Below are positions 16,282 through 23,381 of a stretch of 64,000 nucleotides of DNA, piece after piece. Every line of letters begins with the position of its first letter. Positions within the stretch are counted from its first letter, which is position 1. A program made the position numbers and the translations under genes. This DNA is from Micromonospora sp. C31. GTDB taxonomy: Bacteria > Actinomycetota > Actinomycetes > Mycobacteriales > Micromonosporaceae. The notes under the pieces are model-generated. The model worked only from the letters and a program-made list of their open reading frames with translations. It ran no database searches and was not told the DNA's origin. Where the stretch lies: NCBI RefSeq assembly GCF_018070575.1, contig NZ_JAGPXN010000007.1, positions 62,001 to 126,000 of the forward strand. The letters are read 5' to 3'.

Positions 16282-17231
16282 TCCTCGCCCTGCGGGCCCT
16301 CGGCGTCGGCGACCTCGCCACCGCCGTCCCGGCCCTGCGCGCCCTGCGCGCCGCCCACCCCGACCGGGAACTCGTCCTCGCCGCGCCCGGCTGGCTGGCG
16401 CCGCTGGTCGACCTGGTCGGCGGTGTCGACCGGCTGGTGCCCACCGACGGGCTCGGCCGACCCGCTCCGGCCCTGCGGACGCCGCGTGTCGCCGTCAACC
16501 TGCACGGCCGGGGCCCCGAGTCGCACCGGATGCTCACCCGCACCCGCCCCGGCCGGCTGCTGGCGTACGCCAGCCCGCAGGCCGGTCACCACGACGGCCC
16601 CGGCTGGCGCGTCGACGAGCACGAGGTCGACCGCTGGTGCCGGCTGCTCGGCTGGTACGGCATCCCCGCCGACCGCACCGACCTGGACCTGCGGCGGCCG
16701 GCCCCGGACGGCGTCCCGACCGGCGTGACCGTGCTGCACCCGGGTTCCAAGGTCCCCGCGAAGCGCTGGCCGCCCGGACGGTTCGCCGCGCTGGCCCGGG
16801 AACTGGCCGCCCAGGGGCACCGGGTGGTGCTCACCGGCAGCCGCGACGAGCGGCCGACGGCGCAGCGGATCGCGGCCGACGCGGGGCTGCCGGCCGGCGC
16901 GGTGCTGGCCGGCCGGACGGACCTGGGCCGGCTGGCGGCGCTGGTGGCGTACGCCCGGCTGGTGGTCAGCGGGGACACGGGCGTGGCGCATCTGGCCACC
17001 GGCTACCGCACCGCGTCGGTGGTGCTCTTCGGGCCGGTCCCCCCGGCGCGGTGGGGGCCGCCGCCGGGGCGGCCCCGGCACCGGGCGCTGTGGCCGGGAT
17101 CGGAGGATTCACGCAGGTGGGAGGGGGCAGGGAGTCATCCGACGCTGGCGGCCATCGGGGTCGAGCAGGTGGTGGCAGCCGTGGACGAGGTGGAACGGGC
17201 GGTGCGGGTCTCCGGTGCGGTTGCGGCGTAG
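16278..17231 (+). CDS. GT9 family glycosyltransferase (heptosyltransferase-like)
   Basis: This 317-residue protein begins VILALRALGVGDLATAVPAL, the GT9 opening that contacts the acceptor. It contains TVLHPGSKVPAKRWPPGRFA and the donor motif LVVSGDTGVAHLATGYRTAS. GT9 enzymes (WaaC/WaaF) transfer heptose from ADP-heptose. It is the second GT9 domain in this operon, implying at least two heptose (or related) additions. The GTG start overlaps the SDR gene by four bases, and its 3' end overlaps the topoisomerase start by 17 bases. Confidence 0.88.
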   Translation: MILALRALGVGDLATAVPALRALRAAHPDRELVLAAPGWLAPLVDLVGGVDRLVPTDGLGRPAPALRTPRVAVNLHGRGPESHRMLTRTRPGRLLAYASPQAGHHDGPGWRVDEHEVDRWCRLLGWYGIPADRTDLDLRRPAPDGVPTGVTVLHPGSKVPAKRWPPGRFAALARELAAQGHRVVLTGSRDERPTAQRIAADAGLPAGAVLAGRTDLGRLAALVAYARLVVSGDTGVAHLATGYRTASVVLFGPVPPARWGPPPGRPRHRALWPGSEDSRRWEGAGSHPTLAAIGVEQVVAAVDEVERAVRVSGAVAA

Positions 17232-18198
17232 TGATCCGGGCAGGCCGGGGTACGGGCGACGCCGGCGCGGCCGGGGCTGGCTCTTTCTCGATCCGTCCGG
17301 GCAGCCGGTGCGTGACGCCGACCAGCTGGCTCGGCTGCGCGAGCTGGTGATCCCGCCCGCCTGGCGTGACGTGTGGATCTGTCCGTACCCGAACGGGCAC
17401 ATCCAGGCCACCGGCATCGACGCGGCCGGGCGCAAACAGTACCTCTACCACCCGAAGTGGCGCGAGAAGCGCGACGAGGCGAAGTTCGACCACGTGCTGG
17501 AGGTGGCCCGCCGGCTGCCGGTGCTGCGTGAGCGGGTCGGGCGGGACCTGTCCGGCCGGGGGCTGCACCGCGACCGGGTGCTGGCGACGGTGACCCGGCT
17601 GCTCGACATGGGGACGTTCCGGGTCGGCAGCGACCAGTACGCGGCCGGCGACGATCCGACGTTCGGGGTGTCGACCCTGCGCCCCGAGCACGCCCGGTCC
17701 CGGGGCGGTTGCGTGGTCTTCGAGTTCCCGGCGAAGGGCGGCGTCGAGCAGGTGCGTCGCATCGAGGACCCGCAGCTGTGCCGGGTGCTGGTCAACCTGC
17801 GCCGGCGGCGGCGCACGGCCGACCGGCTGTTCGGCTACCTCGACGGCGGGGACTGGCGCGACGTGCGCAGCGACGAGGTCAACGGGTACCTGCGTGACGC
17901 CAGCGGCGGGGAGATGACGGCGAAGGACTTCCGGACGTGGCACGCCACGGTGCTGGCCGCGACCGAACTGGCGACGGTGGGCCCGCCGCGCTCGGCCACG
18001 GCCGGCAGACGGGCGGTCGCGGCGGTGATGCGCGACGTCGCGGAGCTGCTCGGCAACACGGCCACCGTGGCACGCGCGTCCTACGTCGACCCGCGCGTGG
18101 TCGACCTCTTCCACGACGGCGTGGTGGCCCCGGTCGACCCCGCGACGCCGCGCGAGGAGGCCGAGCGGATCGTGCTCGAACTGCTGGAGGACGCCTGA
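17215..18198 (+). CDS. DNA topoisomerase IB
   Basis: This 327-residue protein matches bacterial (poxvirus-like) type IB topoisomerases, which relax supercoils by nicking one strand through a 3'-phosphotyrosine. The N-terminal domain includes IPPAWRDVWICPYPNGHIQA and YLYHPKWREKRDEAKFDH. Catalytic-domain residues are in GSDQYA and AKDFRTWHATVLAA, and the nucleophile Tyr is in ARASYVDPRVVDLF. A GTG at 17215 overlaps the upstream GT9 gene by 17 bases, so it is probably transcribed with the heptose operon, although the function looks unrelated. Confidence 0.9.
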   Translation: MRLRRSDPGRPGYGRRRRGRGWLFLDPSGQPVRDADQLARLRELVIPPAWRDVWICPYPNGHIQATGIDAAGRKQYLYHPKWREKRDEAKFDHVLEVARRLPVLRERVGRDLSGRGLHRDRVLATVTRLLDMGTFRVGSDQYAAGDDPTFGVSTLRPEHARSRGGCVVFEFPAKGGVEQVRRIEDPQLCRVLVNLRRRRRTADRLFGYLDGGDWRDVRSDEVNGYLRDASGGEMTAKDFRTWHATVLAATELATVGPPRSATAGRRAVAAVMRDVAELLGNTATVARASYVDPRVVDLFHDGVVAPVDPATPREEAERIVLELLEDA

Positions 18199-18204
18199 GA
18201 CGGC

Positions 18205-18236
18205 CGCCCCCGGCCTGGGGTTCTGCGCCGGGGGCG
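18205..18236 (+). terminator. Terminator at the end of the heptose/topoisomerase operon
   Basis: A 10-bp stem (18205-18214 with 18227-18236, CGCCCCCGGC paired with GCCGGGGGCG) closes a 12-nt loop just after the topoisomerase stop codon. Confidence 0.7.
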
Positions 18237-18297
18237 TCGCGCGCCCGAGCGCCTTGCCCCCCCCGTGGTCGGGCCGTCGGATGGTCACCGGGCGGCC

Positions 18298-18322
18298 GCC
18301 CGCCGCCCCCGTGGCGGCGGGC
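18298..18322 (-). terminator. Terminator after the AraC-type regulator gene
   Basis: A perfect 10-bp stem (18298-18307 with 18313-18322) with a 5-nt loop lies about 70 bases past the AraC-type gene read on the minus strand. Confidence 0.6.
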
Positions 18323-18392
18323 GCCTCGCCGCGGCCCCCGTTGGCGTCCGGTCCCTCCCTCGTCTCGGCGGGGGAGGAGCCGGCCACCTCGG

Positions 18393-19472
18393 TCAGTCTG
18401 CCCCGACCGGGTTGACCGTGGACGCCGCCGGGTTGACTTCCCGTGCCGCTCCCTCCGCCTGGTCGGCCCGCCAGGCCTGCGGTCCGACGCCGTGCGCCTT
18501 GCGGAAGGCCCGGCTGAAGTGCGCCTTGTCGGGGAAGCCCCAGCGGGCCCCGATCGCCTGGACCGGCTGGCCGCGCAGGCCCGGGTCGGCGAGGTCGTGC
18601 CGGCACCGCGCCAGCCGCAGCTCGCGGATGTACGACGCGACCGTCGACTCCTCGGCCTCGAAGAGCCGGTGCAGGGTACGCAGCGAGACGTGGTGCGCGT
18701 CCGCCACCACCTGCGGGCTCAGCGTCGCGTCCCCGAGATGCCGCTGGATGTACGCCCGCACCTGCGTGACGAGGGCGCGCTGGCGGGCCTCGGTCGGCAC
18801 GGCGTCCTCGGCCACCAGGTGCCGGCTGAGCATGGTGGTGGCCAGGTCGAGCCCGACGATGCCGAGCCGGGCGGCGTCGGTGGCGTGGTACTGCTCGGGA
18901 TGGCGGGCGATCTGGAGGAGGAACTGGGCCAGCAGGGCGCCGATCCCCTCGCTGCCCGACATCCGCCCGCCGAGCAGGGGGGCCAGCCGGTCCGGCGGCA
19001 GCGGTAGCGCGGCGTGCGGGATGATCGCGACGACGGAGCGGGCCGGCGTTCGGCCCTCGTCGTCGCCGAGGTGCCGCACGCCGTGCGGCCGCGCCCCGTC
19101 GTAGAAGATGAACTCCTCCGGTCCCAGCACGGCGCTGCGGCCGGCCTGGCTGGCCGCGCCGTCGCCGTTGACGGTGAGCGCCAGCGTGTAGATCTCCGGG
19201 GCCGACTCGCGCGCCAGCCTCGGCGTCCGGACGCCCTCCAGCGACGGGTACCGGTAGTTGACCACCTGGATCGGGCCGAGCTCGACGATCTCCGCCCGGG
19301 CCGCGAAGTCGTGCGCGTGCTCGGTGCGGATCCGCAGCGGCGACGCCGTACGCGCCACCAGGTCGAGCCACATCCCGAGGCGTTCGGGCGCCGGCACCTG
19401 TTCGGTGTCGATGGTGGTCCGCCGAAGCATCCGCTCCCCCGTCCTCGCGCCGGTCCGGCGGCCATTGTCCAT
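18393..19472 (-). CDS. AraC family transcriptional regulator
   Basis: This protein of about 359 residues has an N-terminal cupin-like ligand-binding region (AraC_binding_2 type; GPIQVVNYRYPSLEGV, AVLGPEEFIFYDGARPHGV). The C-terminal AraC DNA-binding domain has two helix-turn-helix motifs (LSPQVVADAHHVSLRTLHRL and QAIGARWGFPDKAHFSRAFR). ATGs at 19472 and 19430 are both possible; the first has GGAG eight bases upstream, the second GGGGGAG very close. No adjacent operon suggests its target, so it may be autoregulatory or act elsewhere. Confidence 0.85.
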   Translation of the reverse strand: MDNGRRTGARTGERMLRRTTIDTEQVPAPERLGMWLDLVARTASPLRIRTEHAHDFAARAEIVELGPIQVVNYRYPSLEGVRTPRLARESAPEIYTLALTVNGDGAASQAGRSAVLGPEEFIFYDGARPHGVRHLGDDEGRTPARSVVAIIPHAALPLPPDRLAPLLGGRMSGSEGIGALLAQFLLQIARHPEQYHATDAARLGIVGLDLATTMLSRHLVAEDAVPTEARQRALVTQVRAYIQRHLGDATLSPQVVADAHHVSLRTLHRLFEAEESTVASYIRELRLARCRHDLADPGLRGQPVQAIGARWGFPDKAHFSRAFRKAHGVGPQAWRADQAEGAAREVNPAASTVNPVGAD

Positions 19473-19555
19473 CGTGGGCGCTCCGTCAGCCCAGGCCGTT
19501 TCCGTTCGAGCGTTCGGGCGCGGTTCCGCCGCCGCGTGGCCTGACCGCCACAAGC

Positions 19556-19595
19556 GACGGCGGCGGCGCCGGACTCGCCCGGTGCCGCCGCCGTC
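19556..19595 (-). terminator. Strong hairpin terminator
   Basis: A 17-bp stem with one G-U pair (19556-19572 with 19579-19595) closes a 6-nt loop directly after the stop of the 167-residue hypothetical gene on the minus strand. Confidence 0.8.
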
Positions 19596-19601
19596 GTCGC
19601 G

Positions 19602-20105
19602 TCAGTCGTTGAGCACCTGGGAGAGCCGGTCGCGGAAGCGCCGCTCCGAGTCGCTGACCACGTCCCCGCCGAGGCCCAGGATGCCGCCGCTGGACGCCGC
19701 GCCCACCACCTGCTCGGCGATGTCCACCAGCCAGTGCTTGTACGCGCCGGCCTCGCCCTCGTCGGTGCGGGCGGCCAGCAGCACCGCCGCCTCCCTGGCC
19801 CGGCCCAGCACGTCCTCCAGGTAGGCGCGCGGGTCGGACGGTGCGATGACCGGCAGCTCCTCGCCCGCCTCCGGGTCGCCCACCCGCGAGACGATCTCGC
19901 CGGCCACGGCCGCGACCAGCGGACTGGCCGACTCCCGGCCGGCGGCGATGGTCTCCAGCCCGGCCGCGTTCTCGGCCATGGTGCGCCGGGTGCCGTCGGA
20001 CTCGGCGGCGCTCGCCGCGGTCAGCACCGACTGCGGCAGGCCGACCAGCAGCCCCCACTCCTCGTCGGAGAAACCGAACCCGGTGTACGCCGGCTGCTCG
20101 ATCAC
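19602..20105 (-). CDS. Conserved hypothetical protein
   Basis: This 167-residue helical protein begins MIEQPAYTGFGFSDEEWGLL. It has a regular helix-rich layout with LPQSVLTAASAAESDGTRRT, a central DPRAYLEDVLGRAREAAVLL, and a C-terminal GILGLGGDVVSDSERRF. I recall similar proteins of unknown function from actinobacteria and cyanobacteria, with a soluble, cytoplasmic character. The GTG at 20105 has AAGGGGCGG upstream. The gene stands between an AraC regulator and recQ on the same strand, but each has its own spacing and terminator. Confidence 0.65.
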   Translation of the reverse strand: MIEQPAYTGFGFSDEEWGLLVGLPQSVLTAASAAESDGTRRTMAENAAGLETIAAGRESASPLVAAVAGEIVSRVGDPEAGEELPVIAPSDPRAYLEDVLGRAREAAVLLAARTDEGEAGAYKHWLVDIAEQVVGAASSGGILGLGGDVVSDSERRFRDRLSQVLND

Positions 20106-20171
20106 GGCACCGCCCCTTCCGTACTGATGTCGCTCGTCGTCCGCGGCCCCGACAGGGGAGCCCGGCTCAGG

Positions 20172-21803
20172 CTAGTCGAGGGTCAGCAGGCCCTGTTCGG
20201 TCACCACGCTGACGGACAGCGTCTTGTACCCCACCTCGTCGAAGAGAACCGTCATCCGGTCCTCCTCGTAGCTCAGCACCATGCCGTGCCCCCACTCCGG
20301 GTGCCGGACCTGGCTGTGCACGGGGAAGGGCCCGACCGCCCCGTCGTCGGGCGTGCTGGTGCCGGCGTGGCAGTTGTCGCAGTGCCCGCAGACCTCGGTC
20401 ATCTGCTCGCCGAAGTAGGCCAGCAGCGTCTGTCCCCGGCAGGCGGTGGTCTCGGCGAAGGCCCGCATCATGTCCGTACGCGACCGGGTCACGGTCTGCT
20501 GCCGCTCGGCCTCCGCCAGGGCCGCGGCGGCGGCGTCCACGGGCGTGGGGGAGTAGCGGGGCGCGCCGATGCGCTGTCTCGCCCTCGGCTCGGCCGCGCC
20601 CACCTGCTCCAGCAGGGCCAGGTACTGCCCGAGCTTGCGTGGGCCCAGGCCGGTGACCTCGCGCAGCTCCTTCTTGTTCCGCGCCTTCCTGCGCAGCAGC
20701 GCGGACAGGTCACGCAGCTCGTCGGCGTCCGGCAGGCCGCCGCTGAAGAAGCGTTGCAGCCCGACGTCCTCGGCCTGCCACAGCAGCAGCACCCGGGCCG
20801 GGGCGCCGTCGCGACCGGCCCGCCCGATCTCCTGGAAGTAGCTGTCGGGCGAGTCGGGCAGCGCCATGTGGACCACCCAGGCGATGTTCGGCTTGTCGAT
20901 GCCCATGCCGAAGGCCGAGGTGGCCACCATGATCGGCACCTGGTCGGCGAGGAACGCCTCGTGCAGCTCCGCGCGGGCCCCGGCCGCCATCCCGCCGTGG
21001 TAGTACTGGGCCGGGAGTCCGGCGTCGGTGAGTCGGGCAGCCAGTTCCTCGGCGGAGCGCCGGGTGGGCACGTAGATGATGCCGGGCCGGGTGTCGTCGC
21101 TCAGCAGGGCGATCAGCCGTCGCCACCGGTAGTCCTCGGTCGGGCAGTGCGCCACCTCGAGGAAGATGTTCGGCCGGTCCAGCCCGGAGACCACCACCTC
21201 GGGTTCGGTCAGCCGCAGCCGGGCGATGATGTCGTCGCGTACGGGCGGGGAGGCCGTGGCGGTCAGCGCCACCACCGGCGGCCGGCCGATGCCGTCGATC
21301 AGGTGGCCCAGCGCGAGGTAGTCGGGGCGGAAGTCGTGCCCCCAGGCGGAGATGCAGTGCGCCTCGTCGATCGCCACCAGCGCCGGTCTCAGCGACTTCA
21401 CCTCGGCCGTCCGGTCGGGGTTGGCGAGCTGCTCCGGGGTGATGAAGAGGAACTCGGCCCGCCCGTCGCGGATCTCGGCGATCGCCTCCGCCTGCTGGGC
21501 GGCCGACTCGTCCGAGCTGATCCGTACGGCGCGCAGCTCCGGCCGCTGCCGCTCGTTGAGCGCCGCGATCTGGTCCTGCTGGAGAGCGAGCAGCGGGGAG
21601 ATCACCACGGTCGGGCCGGGGATCAGGCTGGCCGGGATCTGGTAGATCGCCGACTTGCCGGCGCCGGTGGGCAGCACCACCAGGGCGTCACGGCGCTTCA
21701 TCACCGCCCGCATGGCGGCCAGCTGGTGGGGCCGCAGTGCGGTCCAGCCGAAGAGGCTCTTCGCCGCGCGGCGCAGTGTCGTGGAGTGCGTGGACAGTTT
21801 CAT
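20172..21803 (-). CDS. recQ: RecQ family ATP-dependent DNA helicase
   Basis: This 543-residue 3'-5' helicase has Walker A VLPTGAGKSAIYQIP, the DEAH box in VAIDEAHCISAWGHDFRPDY, motif III ALTATASPPV, and motif VI YFQEIGRAGRDGAPA. The RecQ zinc-binding region has CRGQTLLAYFGEQMTEVCGHCDNCH. There is no HRDC domain; instead a C-terminal segment (VRHPEWGHGMVLSYEEDRMT) resembles small SH3-like modules of short actinobacterial RecQ proteins. It likely acts in recombinational repair. The ATG at 21803 has no evident Shine-Dalgarno sequence and the upstream frame looks non-coding. Confidence 0.9.
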   Translation of the reverse strand: MKLSTHSTTLRRAAKSLFGWTALRPHQLAAMRAVMKRRDALVVLPTGAGKSAIYQIPASLIPGPTVVISPLLALQQDQIAALNERQRPELRAVRISSDESAAQQAEAIAEIRDGRAEFLFITPEQLANPDRTAEVKSLRPALVAIDEAHCISAWGHDFRPDYLALGHLIDGIGRPPVVALTATASPPVRDDIIARLRLTEPEVVVSGLDRPNIFLEVAHCPTEDYRWRRLIALLSDDTRPGIIYVPTRRSAEELAARLTDAGLPAQYYHGGMAAGARAELHEAFLADQVPIMVATSAFGMGIDKPNIAWVVHMALPDSPDSYFQEIGRAGRDGAPARVLLLWQAEDVGLQRFFSGGLPDADELRDLSALLRRKARNKKELREVTGLGPRKLGQYLALLEQVGAAEPRARQRIGAPRYSPTPVDAAAAALAEAERQQTVTRSRTDMMRAFAETTACRGQTLLAYFGEQMTEVCGHCDNCHAGTSTPDDGAVGPFPVHSQVRHPEWGHGMVLSYEEDRMTVLFDEVGYKTLSVSVVTEQGLLTLD

Positions 21804-22000
21804 CGAGGGCCGGAGGTACCCGACGTGTTCGGCGGCGAAACCGGCGACGACGGCGGTGCGGTCCGCTCGCCCGACACCACACAGGCAATTTGATGCCGCG
21901 CGGGTATCAGAGTTCCCGGCGGCAGTGGTTCGTCGGGGGCACGCGCCTCGCGGGTCTTCCGCCTGCCGGAACGCCGCCGGAGCGTGGGCTCGCGCTGAGC

Positions 22001-22030
22001 CCGGGCAGCCCCACCGGCGGGGGTGCCCGG
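22001..22030 (-). terminator. Hairpin terminator after the F420-type oxidoreductase
   Basis: CCGGGCA (22001-22007) pairs with TGCCCGG (22024-22030), with an inner CCCC/GGGG stem and one bulged G. It lies 12 bases past the oxidoreductase stop on the minus strand. The remaining sequence up to recQ (21804-22000) shows no gene. Confidence 0.55.
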
Positions 22031-22041
22031 GGCCGGCGCGG

Positions 22042-22992
22042 TCAGCGTACGCGGGGGAACACCTCGCGCTGGTAGAGGTCGAGCAGGCCCTGCCAGTTCG
22101 GGCCGGTGTTGGCCACGTAGATCTCGTCGAAGCCGGCCTTGGCGTACTCATCGATCTTCGCCAGGTGCGCGTCGGTGTCCCGCCCGCAGACGAACGCGTC
22201 CTTCATCATCTCCGGCCGGACCAGCTCGGCGGCCTGCTCGAAGTGCCGCGGCGAGGGCAGCACCTGGGACAGCTCGCCCGGCACCCCGGCGTTCGGCCAC
22301 CGCTCGTACGCGATCCGCACGCCCTCCTCCTCGGTCGGCGCGTACGCCGCCTTGAAGCCGGCCTGGCACGGCTTGTCGCCGCCGCCGCCCTCCCGGAACC
22401 GCCGGACCAGTTCGGCGTCGGGTGAGGTGTTGACGAAGCCGTCGCCGATGCGGGCCGCCAGGTCGACGGCCTTGGGGCCGAAGCCCGAGACGTAGACCGG
22501 CGGGGGAGTCTCCGGCAGTGTGTAGATCCGGGCGTGCTCGACGGTGTAGTGCCTGCCGTGGTGGTTGACGAAGCCGCCCCGCCACAGCTCGCGCATCACC
22601 TCGACGGCCTCCTCCAGCATCTCCAGCCGCACGTCGGTCTGCGGCCAGGCGTCGCCGAGGATGTGCTCGTTGAGCGCCTCGCCGCTGCCCACGCCGAGCA
22701 CGAACCGACCGGAGTGCATGACCGCGCTGGTGGCCGCCGCCTGCGCCACGACGGCCGGGTGGATGCGTACGGTCGGGCAGGTGACGGCGGTGGTGACCGG
22801 GAGCCGGCAGACCTGGCTGAGCGCGCCGATGACCGACCAGACGAAGGGGCTCTGGCCCTGCGCGTCGGTCCACGGGTGGTAGTGGTCGGAGATCCAGAGC
22901 GCCTCGAAGCCGGCCCGCTCCGCGCCGCGCGCCTGTTCGAGCAGTTCGGCGGGCGTGTACTCCTCGGTGGACAGGAAGTAGCCGATCCTCAT
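22042..22992 (-). CDS. LLM class F420-dependent oxidoreductase (FGD-related)
   Basis: This 316-residue luciferase-like monooxygenase-fold protein resembles the F420-dependent glucose-6-phosphate dehydrogenase-related family. It begins MRIGYFLSTEEYTPAELLEQ, then FEALWISDHYHPWTDAQGQS (active-site His region), TAVTCPTVRIHPAVVAQAAA and GRFVLGVGSGEALNEHILGD. The substrate is unknown; the group includes many F420H2-dependent reductases and dehydrogenases. GAGGGGGAACG precedes the ATG. It implies that the host makes coenzyme F420, as expected for actinobacteria. Confidence 0.85.
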   Translation of the reverse strand: MRIGYFLSTEEYTPAELLEQARGAERAGFEALWISDHYHPWTDAQGQSPFVWSVIGALSQVCRLPVTTAVTCPTVRIHPAVVAQAAATSAVMHSGRFVLGVGSGEALNEHILGDAWPQTDVRLEMLEEAVEVMRELWRGGFVNHHGRHYTVEHARIYTLPETPPPVYVSGFGPKAVDLAARIGDGFVNTSPDAELVRRFREGGGGDKPCQAGFKAAYAPTEEEGVRIAYERWPNAGVPGELSQVLPSPRHFEQAAELVRPEMMKDAFVCGRDTDAHLAKIDEYAKAGFDEIYVANTGPNWQGLLDLYQREVFPRVR

Positions 22993-23076
22993 CGTTCCCC
23001 CTCGCGGTGTCGTACCGGTGCCATGGGGCAGGCGGTACCCCGGTGGCCGCCGCCGAACCGCGGGCGTCGGCGCGCT

Positions 23077-23199
23077 TCAGCGCCGGAACATCGCGCGGAT
23101 CGCGGCGAGCAGCAGCAGGCCGCCGACGACCAGGCCGAGCAGGCGTACGCCGGGGATGTCGGCCGGGCTCGTCGCGTCGGCCAGCAGCAGGGGATCCAT
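23077..23199 (-). CDS. 40-residue single-pass membrane protein
   Basis: A short ORF encodes MDPLLLADATSPADIPGVRL followed by LGLVVGGLLLLAAIRAMFRR. It has one hydrophobic helix (about residues 18-35) and a positively charged C-terminus, a typical N-out small membrane protein. GGGGA lies about ten bases before the ATG. It stands alone on the minus strand, 85 bases upstream of the F420-type oxidoreductase gene, and could be co-transcribed with it. Function unknown. Confidence 0.5.
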   Translation of the reverse strand: MDPLLLADATSPADIPGVRLLGLVVGGLLLLAAIRAMFRR

Positions 23200-23246
23200 C
23201 CCCGAACTGTCCCCAGCTCCGCGCCGGAGGGCAACTGTAAGGTTTA

Positions 23247-23275
23247 TTGACTATTTCCTCGCGCGGTGTGACCAT
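23247..23275 (+). promoter_or_regulatory. Candidate promoter for the GH3 gene
   Basis: TTGACT (23247-23252) and GACCAT (23270-23275) are separated by 17 bases in a locally AT-rich stretch. This fits a housekeeping promoter and predicts a transcript start near 23283. Confidence 0.45.
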
Positions 23276-23285
23276 GTCAACACCG
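23264..23285. promoter_or_regulatory. Candidate operator overlapping the GH3 promoter
   Basis: CGGTGT (23264-23269) and ACACCG (23280-23285) form an inverted repeat with a 10-base spacer across the -10 region, a good position for a repressor. It does not match the DasR consensus. Confidence 0.35.
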
Positions 23286-23336
23286 CCGCCGGTGGCGGGC
23301 CGCCGGGCGCGGAGAAGACGGGGGTACGACGACCGC

Positions 23337-23381
23337 ATGAGCGAGCGACACATCAGCCACCACGCGGGCGGGCCCGCGTGA
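23337..23381 (+). CDS. Possible 14-residue leader peptide upstream of the GH3 gene
   Basis: ATG at 23337 encodes MSERHISHHAGGPA, and its TGA overlaps the GTG of the GH3 gene (GTGA). It could act as a translated leader that couples ribosomes to the GH3 start, or be chance. Only a G-rich tract 12-16 bases upstream could serve as ribosome-binding site. Confidence 0.25.
   Translation: MSERHISHHAGGPA

Noticed and set aside
9429..17231. Recent transfer of the heptose operon from a Gram-negative donor
   Set aside because: GC content, codon use and overlap style match the neighbours, so it is either ancient or native.
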